NCBI GenBank assembly: GCA_030445745.1
Contig: JASUTE010000028.1
Location: 1-16,480 of the forward strand
Origin: Candidatus Cloacimonadota bacterium
Lineage (GTDB): Bacteria; Cloacimonadota; Cloacimonadia; Cloacimonadales; TCS61
Direction: 5' to 3'
Length of the DNA stretch: 16,480 nt
Shown here piece by piece: positions 6,111 through 14,547 of this stretch (the first letter of the stretch is position 1; every line of letters begins with the position of its first letter). Under the pieces are notes generated by a model that worked only from the letters and a program-made list of their open reading frames with translations, did no database searches and was not told the origin of the DNA. The position numbers and the translations under genes are program-made.

Positions 6111-8156
6111 TCACTCCTTATTAGCCAGAAATTTTAAAATAAATGTGCTACCCTTTGTCTTTTCCGATTGTATCTCTATTTCACCATTATAACGTTCAAT
6201 AATATTTTTGGTTATTGCTAAGCCTAAACCAAAACCAGAGCCTGTTTTACTCATCTTGGTTGTATAATTGGGTTGAAATATCAATTCCTGATTTTCGGGG
6301 TCTATACCTTCGCCGCTATCACTTATGCGGATACATACATAATTATCTTGCTGGTAAGTAGTTACAGAAATATCCTTTTCAGCGCTATTTTCCAAAGCTT
6401 CTATAGCATTATTCAAAATATTAGCAACAGCTTGGCTAACATCGCTGTATACTGCTGTAATTTTGGGAAGTTGAGGCGCTAAATTTACTTTCAAGTTTAT
6501 GTGATGCTTAAAATAGATATTGTGTTGCAAAAAGGAAAGCTCTTGCTGGAGAAGTTTATTTACATCTATCAAGCGTTGCAGGCCAATATCGTCTTCTCTC
6601 ACTTTACGCAAAAGTTCCTTTACTTGATGTGAGATATTTTTCCCAGCTTGAATTATTTTTTCTAAATCTTCACTACTCCCCTGTTCTTTTTTTATTAATT
6701 GAGCATAACCAAGAATCGAATTTAAAGGAGAATTTATATTATGTACTATACCCTCTACCTTTTTACCGATATCAGCTAACCGATTACTTTTAATAAGTTC
6801 CAGCTCTAATCTTTCCATAGCTTGGGCATTTTTCACCTCTTTGGTAATATCAGCTAAAATCCCCACTATTCTCATCGCATCATTTTCGTGAAGAGCATTT
6901 GTATTTAAAATAACATGTTTCTTCTTTCCTGATATTTCTATCTCTAAGTTAGGAAGCAACATCGTTTCACTTTTTATAGTTTCCACTTCTTTATCTGATA
7001 AATTAATGAAATCTGTAAGTTTTTTTCCTAAAATCTCGGAAAGAGGAGTTTCTAAAATAGTTGCCATTGCCTTATTACAAAGCTTAAAGCACAGCTCTTT
7101 ATCAAGCCAGAATACACCTGAATCCAGATTTTCTGTAATAATTTTATAATCTTCCAAATTAAGTCTATATTGGGTAAGTGAGCGTTCCATTTCATTGAAT
7201 GTTCTAACCATATCGGCAAGCTCACCCTGATACACATTTTCGATCTGTTCCAATTTTTGGGGATTTTTTATTATCTGCTGCATCCGACGGCTAATAAATT
7301 GAATTGGTACAAATATCTGTCGACTAAACCAATTTCCAAAAAAGACAATTACCAATAGAAGAAAACCCGCAATAAGTAGCAAAGAAACCAGCAAACTTTT
7401 TTGCGCAAAATCGTTGAAATTGCGCTGGTAATGATAACAAATAGCCAATTGCGGCTGCTGTTTTATATCGTACAGGATTTTCACACCATATGCTTTTTGA
7501 CTGCTAGGACGAATATAAAGCAACTCTTTTGTCTTTTTCTCTACTTCGGGAGTTAACTTATTCTTAAAATTAGCAAAATTACTATAAGCAAATTCTTCCG
7601 CAACCAAAGGAAAAGAGAGAGTGAAAAAATTGGCATTGGGTGTGATTTCTTGAAAATTATCTGTCGTAATGATAATTCCATAAAAATTTTCTGTAGCTCT
7701 ATCGAAAAGTGAATAGTAGTCCACCCAAAAGCTTTGCTTGCCAAAAGAGATCACAAAATTTCCACTCAAATTTAAGCCAGCTTGACGGAATACCTCTTGT
7801 TTGTATTTATCTATTAAGTCCCATTTTTGTCCATATACCAGGTCTTGCTGGTCATCGTAGATAACCACATACCTATTTTCCAGTTTATTTTGCACAAAAT
7901 TATAAACTTGCTGGTAGTCTGGTTGTTCACTACCAAGCAGATTTTCCGTTATCTTAAGAAAGTTAGTTTGGGTTCTCTCTTGATATTCGGAAACTATGGT
8001 ATCTATTTTTTGCATAGCAGAATCGATATTCTGCTTTTCATATTGGAAAATTATGTGTCTAACCAGTATCAATTCGAAGATGGTTAGAAGTAAAATTATA
8101 GTTACAGTAAAGCCAATGAAAAGAAAAAATCCTCTTTTCTGCAATCCTGTTTTCAC
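6111..8156 (-). CDS. Membrane PAS-domain sensor histidine kinase
   Basis: This inner-membrane sensor autophosphorylates on histidine and should pass phosphate to the regulator encoded immediately downstream. It has TM1 at about 10-33, a periplasmic sensor region (about 38-253) of no family I recognise, TM2 at about 255-275, a HAMP linker (about 277-332), a PAS domain (about 338-440), a HisKA helix with His472 in GIVHNINSPLN, and an HATPase domain with N box NILNNAIEAL (579-588), DSGEGI (613-618) and GSGFGLGLAIT (639-649). The periplasmic part is rich in aromatic residues. The first codon is GTG, preceded only by a weak AGAG at about 8 nt; TTG is next and no better. The upstream STAS gene ends 14 bp before it. 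Confidence 0.93.
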   Translation of the reverse strand: MKTGLQKRGFFLFIGFTVTIILLLTIFELILVRHIIFQYEKQNIDSAMQKIDTIVSEYQERTQTNFLKITENLLGSEQPDYQQVYNFVQNKLENRYVVIYDDQQDLVYGQKWDLIDKYKQEVFRQAGLNLSGNFVISFGKQSFWVDYYSLFDRATENFYGIIITTDNFQEITPNANFFTLSFPLVAEEFAYSNFANFKNKLTPEVEKKTKELLYIRPSSQKAYGVKILYDIKQQPQLAICYHYQRNFNDFAQKSLLVSLLLIAGFLLLVIVFFGNWFSRQIFVPIQFISRRMQQIIKNPQKLEQIENVYQGELADMVRTFNEMERSLTQYRLNLEDYKIITENLDSGVFWLDKELCFKLCNKAMATILETPLSEILGKKLTDFINLSDKEVETIKSETMLLPNLEIEISGKKKHVILNTNALHENDAMRIVGILADITKEVKNAQAMERLELELIKSNRLADIGKKVEGIVHNINSPLNSILGYAQLIKKEQGSSEDLEKIIQAGKNISHQVKELLRKVREDDIGLQRLIDVNKLLQQELSFLQHNIYFKHHINLKVNLAPQLPKITAVYSDVSQAVANILNNAIEALENSAEKDISVTTYQQDNYVCIRISDSGEGIDPENQELIFQPNYTTKMSKTGSGFGLGLAITKNIIERYNGEIEIQSEKTKGSTFILKFLANKE

Positions 8157-8170
8157 AATTTATCTCTACT

Positions 8171-8503
8171 CTATTTCAAATAGTCTTCAGCTGCTTGTAA
8201 GTTATCGAAAACTTTGAAAATTTTATCTGCTCTGGTAATTTTGAATAACATTTTGGGTTTACTTTGCAGATTGGCAATAAGGATAACTCCACCAACTTCT
8301 TTTATTAGTTTATAAACACTTACTATCGCTCCAAAACCGGTGCTATCCATAAAATCCATCTGGCTTAAATCAAAGATAAAATTTATATTTTCTTCCGCAT
8401 AGGTTTGAAATTGTTGTTTGAATTCTTTAGTATGCGCAGCATCAAGTCCACCTATTATTTTCAATATTGCGTAATTTCCTTTCTGCTTCAATTCTAATTT
8501 CAT
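8171..8503 (-). CDS. STAS-domain protein (anti-sigma factor antagonist type)
   Basis: At 110 residues this is a single STAS domain like SpoIIAA or RsbV. In partner-switching such proteins bind an anti-sigma kinase when unphosphorylated and release it once phosphorylated on a conserved Ser or Thr. The phosphorylation loop reads FMDSTGFGA (51-59), with Asp53-Ser54 as in classical antagonists. AGGAG at 8513-8509 lies 5 nt before the ATG. It is the first gene of a three-gene minus-strand operon with the kinase and sigma-54 regulator. No RsbW-type kinase is encoded in the window, so its partner is elsewhere or is the kinase next door. The STAS fold call is firm; the role is inferred. Confidence 0.92.
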   Translation of the reverse strand: MKLELKQKGNYAILKIIGGLDAAHTKEFKQQFQTYAEENINFIFDLSQMDFMDSTGFGAIVSVYKLIKEVGGVILIANLQSKPKMLFKITRADKIFKVFDNLQAAEDYLK

Positions 8504-8526
8504 ACATGCTCCTATCGTTTTAAATA

Positions 8527-8553
8527 ATTATGAATCGGATTAATATCAGTCAA
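8527..8553 (-). promoter_or_regulatory. Possible promoter of the STAS-kinase-regulator operon
   Basis: Reading the minus strand, TTGACT (8553-8548) and CATAAT (8532-8527) match the -35 and -10 boxes at 5 of 6 positions each, but the spacer is short at 15 bp. The next gene start is 24 bp downstream, with a good AGGAG between. I see no -24/-12 sigma-54 promoter here, so self-activation by the operon's own regulator is not supported. Confidence 0.38.
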
Positions 8554-8645
8554 TATTTTTTTCTTTTTATTCGCTTGCTACTTAAAATTTCTTGTCACCT
8601 TTTCTAGGCAAGTAATTTATTAGTTTTTTTTGCTTTATAATCAAC

Positions 8646-8674
8646 TTGACAAACTGTTATAGGAAATAATTTTG
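8646..8674 (+). promoter_or_regulatory. Possible ileS promoter
   Basis: A perfect TTGACA (8646-8651) is followed 15 bp later by TAATTTTG (8667-8674). That second block is a poor sigma-70 -10 but fits the Bacteroidota TAnnTTTG -7 element exactly, with TTG 18 bp upstream. If used, ileS would have a leader of about 160 nt. Confidence 0.4.
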
Positions 8675-8839
8675 CCCAAAAATGAGCTGTAACAGGTAAA
8701 GCTTTATGAATAAGAAAGATAATTTTATTTCAAAGTGGGAGGCAGCATTTTTCACCAGAGGCTTAATCCTCTGTTTAAGATATAATTATATCGTAGTGTA
8801 ACAGTTTCCAAATAAAAAAATATTAGGAGATATTGGGAT

Positions 8840-11800
8840 ATGTATAAAAATTTTGATCCTAAAGAAAAGAGCTTTGTATTAGAAAAAAGAATAAGAAATT
8901 ATTGGGAAGCTAACAACACAGCTGCCCAAAGTATAGATTTCAGAGAAGGAGCACCTCGCTTTATATTTTTCGAAGGTCCACCTACTGCAAATGGAAAACC
9001 CGGTATTCACCATGTAATGGCACGAACTATTAAAGATACTATTTGCCGCTACAAAACTATGCAGGGCTATCAAGTTAAACGCAAAGCTGGCTGGGATACA
9101 CACGGCTTGCCAGTAGAAATTGAAGTAGAAAAAGAACTAGGCTTGAACGATAAAAGTGAAATAGTAGCTTACGGTTTGGAAAAATTTAACCAAAAATGCC
9201 GGGAATCGGTGTTTTCCTATGAAAAAGAATGGCGAGAAATGACCGAAACCATGGGCTATTGGATCGATCTGGATAATCCATACATTACACTCGATAATAA
9301 ATACATTGAAACTGTGTGGTGGATTTTGAACCAGTTTTACAGAAAAAAATTGATCTATAAAGGACACAAGATAGTACCTTATTGCCCAAGCTGCGGCACA
9401 CCGCTTTCCAGCCATGAAGTAGCCCAAGGTTATCAGGAAACTGAAGATCCTTCGGTATTTGTTAAATTCAAAGTAAAGAATGAGGAAAATACTTACTTTC
9501 TGGCTTGGACAACCACACCTTGGACACTAATCTCAAATGTAGCGCTGGTAGTTCACCCGCAAGAAAAGTATGTGAAGCTTAAATTGGAAAATGAGACTCT
9601 TATTTTAGCTGAGAAACGCCTGGAAGTGCTGGAAACAACAGAATACGAGATTTTGGAGAAAATAGATGGCAAAAAGTTGGAGTATATGGAATATGAACAA
9701 CTTTTTCCATTTGTGAAACCAGATAAAAAAGCATTCTTCATTGGTTTAGCCGATTATGTTACCATGGAAGATGGCACTGGAGTTGTTCATACTGCTCCCG
9801 CTTTTGGCCAAGATGACTATGAGCTAGGTAAAAAATATGACCTGCCCAGATTACAGCCAGTAGATGAATCTGGAAAATTTACTAAAGAAATTACCAATTG
9901 GGCTGGTGAATTTGTTAAAGATGCTGATAAAGGAATAATTCGCAACCTAAAGGAACGAGGTATGCTTTTCAAAAGAAAGCAAATAGTTCATAGCTATCCT
10001 TTCTGCTGGCGCTGTAAAAGTCCCTTAATTTATTTTGCCCGTTCCAGTTGGTATATTAAAACCAGTGAATTCAAGCAACAGATGTTGAAAAACAATAAAA
10101 ATATTAACTGGTATCCACCTTTTGTAGGCGAGAAACGTTTTGGCAGCTGGTTGGAAAATAATGTCGACTGGGCCATCTCGCGTGATAGATTTTGGGGAAC
10201 TCCTCTGAATATATGGATATGTGATGATTGTGGAGAGAGTGACAGCGCTGGCTCTATTGAAGAGCTAAAGCAAAAAGGTAAGTTAAAAGATGGCTCATCT
10301 GTTCCAAATGATATAGAGCTGCACCGTCCTTATGTGGACGATATTGAATTTACTTGTCCTAAATGTGGTGGGAATATGCACAGAACGCCTGAAGTAATCG
10401 ATTGCTGGTTCGATAGCGGCTCGATGCCCTTTGCCCAATGGCATTATCCCTTTGAAAATAAAGATAGATTCGAAGAGGAACTATTCCCTGCCGATTTTAT
10501 TGCTGAAGGGATCGATCAGACCAGAGGATGGTTTTATTCTCTGCTAGCTATTTCTACTATGCTTACCGGAAAATCTTCCTATAAAAATGTTCTGGTTAAC
10601 GACCTCATTTTAGATAAAAAGGGACAAAAAATGAGTAAGAGTCGTGGTAATACGGTAGCACCAATGCAACTGATGCACGACTTTGGTGCCGATGCTAACC
10701 GTTGGTATCTGATGGCAGTTAGCCCTCCTTGGACTCCTACTAAATTTGACGAAAAGGGTGTACAAGAGATCCAAAATAAATTCTTTGGCACCCTGAAAAA
10801 TGTATATTCTTTCTATGTGACTTATGCTAACATTGATAAATTCGATGCTTCTCAGTATGAAATTTCTAATAACAAAAAAACTGAAATCGATCGTTGGATT
10901 ATCTCACGTTTGCACAGCGTGATAAAAACAGTGACACAGAATATGGATAATTATGACCTAACCCGCAGCGTACGTGCTTTGCAAAACTTTGTTATCGATG
11001 ATTTGAGCAATTGGTATGTACGCCGCAGCCGCAGACGTTATTGGGCTATGGAGCTTACAGAAGATAAAAAAGAGGCTTACTTAACTTTGTATCAGGTTTT
11101 GGTGGCTGTAAGCAAGTTGATGGCACCATTTGCACCATTTCTTTCAGAAGAGATCTACACCAATCTTTGCAACACGGAAAGCGTACATTTACAGAACTTT
11201 CCCAAAGTAGATGAAGCAGTGATTGATCTTGATTTGGAAAAAGAGATGCAAACCACTATCGACATCGTTTCTCTGGGTCGAGCAGCACGTAATAAATGCC
11301 AGATCAAGGTGCGTCAAACCTTGCAAGCTTTGTATGTCCCTATTAAATTTAAAAAAGTTATAGATAAAATGTCTGTACTAATAAAAGAAGAAATTAATGT
11401 GAAAGAAATTAAACTAGTGGAAAACGATGCTGAGTTTGTAAGCTATAATGTTAAGCCAAATTTCAAGGTTATGGGTCCTAAATATGGCAAACATATGAAG
11501 GATATTGCCAAAGCTTTGCAAGAGATTGACGGCAGCCATATAGTGAATACCTTAAATTCTGGTAAAGAATACTATTTGGAAATTGAAGGTAGCACCTTTA
11601 AGATAACTGAAGAAGATATTTTAATCTCTGTTGAAGATAGAGACGGGCTGGTATTTTCCACTGAGAAGGATAAATACATTGCCTTGGATACCAATTTAAC
11701 GCCACAGTTGATAAAGGAAGGGTTAGCTCGAGAGCTGGTAAATAAGATACAATTCACCAGAAAAGAAAAAGATTTTGAAATTATGGATAGAATCGAGATA

Positions 11801-11965
11801 AAATACTGGGCAAATGAGCAAATTCAGCAGGTATTCCGAGATTTTTCTGATTATATAAAATCGGAAACTTTAACTGACAAAATAGAGATATGCGAGAAAA
11901 CAGACGATATGGAAAAATGGGATATTAATAAAATTGATGTTTATTTTAAAATAAAAAAGAAATAG
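8840..11965 (+). CDS. ileS: Isoleucyl-tRNA synthetase, type 2, with altered HIGH motif
   Basis: The enzyme charges tRNA-Ile with isoleucine in the cytoplasm and hydrolyses mischarged valine. This is a full-length class Ia enzyme of 1041 residues. The nucleotide-binding segment reads GPPTANGKPGIHH (46-58), so the first signature is GIHH, not HIGH. The second signature is KMSKS (597-601). The CP1 editing domain looks intact: TTTPWT (224-229) and GTGVVHTAP (312-320) followed by Asp325-Asp326. Zinc-ribbon cysteine pairs occur at CPSC (182-185), CDDC (461-464) and CPKC (506-509). The overall sequence matches the type 2, eukaryote-like IleRS class. AGGAG lies 10 nt before the ATG. It starts the plus-strand block, and the next gene begins 10 bp after its stop. 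Confidence 0.97.
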   Translation: MYKNFDPKEKSFVLEKRIRNYWEANNTAAQSIDFREGAPRFIFFEGPPTANGKPGIHHVMARTIKDTICRYKTMQGYQVKRKAGWDTHGLPVEIEVEKELGLNDKSEIVAYGLEKFNQKCRESVFSYEKEWREMTETMGYWIDLDNPYITLDNKYIETVWWILNQFYRKKLIYKGHKIVPYCPSCGTPLSSHEVAQGYQETEDPSVFVKFKVKNEENTYFLAWTTTPWTLISNVALVVHPQEKYVKLKLENETLILAEKRLEVLETTEYEILEKIDGKKLEYMEYEQLFPFVKPDKKAFFIGLADYVTMEDGTGVVHTAPAFGQDDYELGKKYDLPRLQPVDESGKFTKEITNWAGEFVKDADKGIIRNLKERGMLFKRKQIVHSYPFCWRCKSPLIYFARSSWYIKTSEFKQQMLKNNKNINWYPPFVGEKRFGSWLENNVDWAISRDRFWGTPLNIWICDDCGESDSAGSIEELKQKGKLKDGSSVPNDIELHRPYVDDIEFTCPKCGGNMHRTPEVIDCWFDSGSMPFAQWHYPFENKDRFEEELFPADFIAEGIDQTRGWFYSLLAISTMLTGKSSYKNVLVNDLILDKKGQKMSKSRGNTVAPMQLMHDFGADANRWYLMAVSPPWTPTKFDEKGVQEIQNKFFGTLKNVYSFYVTYANIDKFDASQYEISNNKKTEIDRWIISRLHSVIKTVTQNMDNYDLTRSVRALQNFVIDDLSNWYVRRSRRRYWAMELTEDKKEAYLTLYQVLVAVSKLMAPFAPFLSEEIYTNLCNTESVHLQNFPKVDEAVIDLDLEKEMQTTIDIVSLGRAARNKCQIKVRQTLQALYVPIKFKKVIDKMSVLIKEEINVKEIKLVENDAEFVSYNVKPNFKVMGPKYGKHMKDIAKALQEIDGSHIVNTLNSGKEYYLEIEGSTFKITEEDILISVEDRDGLVFSTEKDKYIALDTNLTPQLIKEGLARELVNKIQFTRKEKDFEIMDRIEIKYWANEQIQQVFRDFSDYIKSETLTDKIEICEKTDDMEKWDINKIDVYFKIKKK

Positions 11966-11975
11966 GAGCAAAAAA

Positions 11976-13217
11976 ATGGCTAAAATCAAACCTTTTAGAG
12001 GGTTACGTCCTGCTGCCGATAAAATAAGGGAAGTGGCTTCTCCTCCCTACGATGTTCTCGATTCCCAAGAAGCTCGTGAACAAGTTAAAGGTAAGCCTTA
12101 CAGTTTCTTACACGTGGTGAAACCAGAGATCGATTTACCAGAAAATATCGATCTTTACGACGAAAGGGTTTACCAAAAAGGAAAGGAAAATCTGCAAAAA
12201 CTCATCTCGGATAAGGTGATGATTCAAGATGAAAAACCCTGTTATTATCTTTATAAACTGATAATGGGAAATGTGGAAGAAGTAGGCTTGGTTGCCGGTG
12301 CTTCCATAGAAGATTATGAAAACGACGTAATAAAAAAACATGAATATACTCGTGCAAATAAGGAAGCGGATCGTATGAGGCACATTGATGCCCTGAACGC
12401 TAATACCGGGCCAGTCTTCCTTACCTATAAAGCCAGAAAAGATATGAACCAGATCGCTGAAAAAGTGATGCAACAAACACCAGTTTACGATTTTACTGCC
12501 AACGACAACGTACAACATACCTTATGGAAAATATGTGATGATAACAACATTGAAAAGATTACTGCAATTTTTCAAGATATCGATTATCTGTACGTGGCAG
12601 ATGGACACCATCGTTCAGCTGCCGCTACTAAAGTTGGTCAACAAAGAAGAGCCGAAAATCCGAATCATACAGGTGAAGAGGAATACAACTACTTTCTCTC
12701 TGTTATTTTTCCCCACGACCAACTCTACATTATGGATTATAATCGGGTAGTGAAAGACCTAAATGGACTGTCTAAAGAGGACTATTTACAAAAAGTAAGC
12801 GAAAAATTCTATGTTTCCGAAATTGGTAAAAAACCTTACAAGCCTAGCTCCAAACACAATTTTGGTATGTATTTAGACGGCACCTGGTACAAACTTACAA
12901 TTAAAACAGACACATATGAAGAAACAGACCCAGTAGCCTCTTTGGATGTTGCTATTTTACAAAACAATTTACTCTCCCCTATTTTGAATATCGGTGATCC
13001 GCGAACAGATGAGCGGATAGATTTTGTAGGTGGTATTCGTGGTTTGGAATATCTCGCTAAACGTGTTGATAAAGGTGATGCAGTTGCTTTTGCTATGTAT
13101 CCTACCTCAATTGAAGAATTAATGAACGTAGCAGATCACGGTAAAGTGATGCCACCCAAATCCACTTGGTTTGAACCTAAGTTGCGATCTGGAGTGATCG
13201 TTCATCTTTTAGATTAA
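11976..13217 (+). CDS. DUF1015 family protein (SerK-like)
   Basis: This is a full-length DUF1015 protein (413 residues). Conserved blocks are visible in order: PFRGLRP (6-12), SPPYDV (22-27), KKHEYTRANKEADR (120-133), VADGHHR (207-213), VGGIRGLE (351-358) and MPPKSTWFEPKLRSG (392-406). The family's function is not settled. Its DGHHR block resembles the phosphate-handling motif of ParB-like-fold enzymes such as sulfiredoxin and free-serine kinase SerK, which makes small-molecule kinase activity a reasonable guess. That is inference. Its AGGAG (11964-11968) overlaps the ileS stop codon, so it is co-transcribed and probably coupled with ileS. A strong hairpin follows it before rimO. Confidence 0.9.
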   Translation: MAKIKPFRGLRPAADKIREVASPPYDVLDSQEAREQVKGKPYSFLHVVKPEIDLPENIDLYDERVYQKGKENLQKLISDKVMIQDEKPCYYLYKLIMGNVEEVGLVAGASIEDYENDVIKKHEYTRANKEADRMRHIDALNANTGPVFLTYKARKDMNQIAEKVMQQTPVYDFTANDNVQHTLWKICDDNNIEKITAIFQDIDYLYVADGHHRSAAATKVGQQRRAENPNHTGEEEYNYFLSVIFPHDQLYIMDYNRVVKDLNGLSKEDYLQKVSEKFYVSEIGKKPYKPSSKHNFGMYLDGTWYKLTIKTDTYEETDPVASLDVAILQNNLLSPILNIGDPRTDERIDFVGGIRGLEYLAKRVDKGDAVAFAMYPTSIEELMNVADHGKVMPPKSTWFEPKLRSGVIVHLLD

Positions 13218-13228
13218 TTTAAAGGAAA

Positions 13229-13257
13229 GGGCGATCGAATGATCGCCCATATTTTTT
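13229..13257 (+). terminator. Hairpin with T-run directly before the rimO start
   Basis: GGGCGATC (13229-13236) pairs perfectly with GATCGCCC (13241-13248) around a GAAT loop, followed by ATA and six Ts that run into the rimO ATG at 13258. By shape it is an intrinsic terminator ending the ileS-DUF1015 transcript. The only Shine-Dalgarno-like sequence for rimO (AAAGGAAAGG, 13221-13230) sits just 5' of the stem. Folding would bring it to about 9 nt from the ATG, so the hairpin may instead, or also, act in translation initiation. Confidence 0.65.
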
Positions 13258-14535
13258 ATGAAGAAATATACAATTATCAGTTTAGGATGTCCCAAAAATT
13301 TGGTTGATAGTGAAATATTTGCAGCAAATGCTGAGGCAGCTGGCTTGCAATATACAGAAGATATATCTCAGGCTAATTTTATTATCATCAATACCTGCGG
13401 TTTCATTGAAGATGCCAAACAGGAATCGATTAATACTATTTTGGCAGCTTCCCAATACAAAAATTCTGCTGAGCATCCCAAACTAATCGTCACAGGTTGC
13501 TTAGTAAAAAGATATCTACCCGATCTACAAAAGGCATTGCCAGAAGTTGATCATTTTGTTCAGTTAAAAGATTTTAGTTATTTTTCGCAGTTGCTAAATA
13601 GTAAAAATACAAATAAACGTAAATTGCTTACTTCAAATCACTATGCCTACTTGCGCATAAGCGATGGTTGCAACAATTTCTGTAGCTATTGCGCTATTCC
13701 CTATATTCGCGGAAGATTGCAGAGCAAACCTATTCCTGAGCTAGTGGAAGAAGCTAAAATTTTAGCTAAACAAGGTGTAAAGGAGCTTATAATAACCGCT
13801 CAAGATACTACTTTATATGGAACAGACCTTTATGGCGAGCCTAAATTGGTAGCACTTTTGGAGAAATTGGAAAAAATAGACGGAATAGAGTGGATAAGAT
13901 TATTCTATCTGCATCCTGCCCATATTACCAGTGCTATTATAGATAAAATTGCTTCTTCCCCAAAAATTCTGAATTATTTTGAAATTCCATTGCAACATAT
14001 CAATGATGAAATTTTATTGAGCATGAATCGAAAAGTTACCAGAAATCGAATTGAAGAAATAATTACAGAAATAAGAACAAAAATTCCAGAAGCAGTGATA
14101 CGCACTACTTTCATCGTAGGCTATCCCGGTGAAGATGAAGCTAAATATAATGAACTTAAGGAATTTATTCTAACAAATGAATTCGAACGTATTGGAGTTT
14201 TTACCTATTCTCCCGAAGAAGGCACCCCAGCCTACAGCAAAAAAACCCAGATAGATTCGGAAATAGCTGAAACCCGCAAAGATGAAATTATGAGCTTACA
14301 ACAGCCTATATCAGAACGAATTTTATCCCATTTTGTTGGGAAAAAAATGAAAGTTTTGATTGATGGCCCTGCCACTGAAAGTAATTTTATTTTGGAAGGA
14401 AGAAGTTATTTGGATGGCCCCGAAATAGATGGCAAAGTTCTCCTAACTGAAGGTAAAGCAGAAGCGGGAGAAATTGTAGATGTAGAAATTATAGATAATT
14501 GGGAATATGACCTGATTGGAAAGATAGTGAAATAA
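13258..14535 (+). CDS. rimO: Ribosomal protein S12 methylthiotransferase RimO
   Basis: RimO is a radical-SAM enzyme with two iron-sulphur clusters that adds a methylthio group to an aspartate of ribosomal protein S12. The RimO-specific N-terminus SLGCPKNLVDSE (8-19) separates it from MiaB. Cluster cysteines are Cys11, Cys47 (NTCGFIEDA) and Cys81 (TGCLVKRY). The radical-SAM triad is Cys138, Cys142 and Cys145 in CNNFCSYC. A C-terminal TRAM domain spans about 360-425. At 425 residues it is a normal length. The start is fixed by the conserved N-terminus, since no later start would keep Cys11, yet no Shine-Dalgarno sequence lies in the last 20 bases before it. trpS follows 12 bp after its stop. 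Confidence 0.96.
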   Translation: MKKYTIISLGCPKNLVDSEIFAANAEAAGLQYTEDISQANFIIINTCGFIEDAKQESINTILAASQYKNSAEHPKLIVTGCLVKRYLPDLQKALPEVDHFVQLKDFSYFSQLLNSKNTNKRKLLTSNHYAYLRISDGCNNFCSYCAIPYIRGRLQSKPIPELVEEAKILAKQGVKELIITAQDTTLYGTDLYGEPKLVALLEKLEKIDGIEWIRLFYLHPAHITSAIIDKIASSPKILNYFEIPLQHINDEILLSMNRKVTRNRIEEIITEIRTKIPEAVIRTTFIVGYPGEDEAKYNELKEFILTNEFERIGVFTYSPEEGTPAYSKKTQIDSEIAETRKDEIMSLQQPISERILSHFVGKKMKVLIDGPATESNFILEGRSYLDGPEIDGKVLLTEGKAEAGEIVDVEIIDNWEYDLIGKIVK

Positions 14536-14547
14536 GATGGAGGATTT

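Larger units (their letters stand above)
8504..8839. other. Divergent intergenic spacer (STAS operon / ileS)
   Basis: This 336-bp spacer holds a candidate promoter for each direction. On the ileS side there is a long leader with CAGAGG-CTTAAT-CCTCTG (8756-8773), a stable 6-bp hairpin, then a perfect 14-bp palindrome GATATAATTATATC (8779-8792). I looked for a T-box (AGGGTGG-type antiterminator bulge) and did not find one. A 31-codon frame at 8706-8801 spans both elements. Confidence 0.6.

Noticed and set aside
8615-8631. Run of eight Ts that could end a terminator between the STAS operon and ileS.
   Set aside because: No stable stem precedes it, and both flanking genes point away from this spacer.
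8560-8839. T-box or other riboswitch in the ileS leader.
   Set aside because: No T-box core sequence, no specifier loop I could place and no terminator/antiterminator pair; only one 6-bp hairpin and a palindrome are clear.
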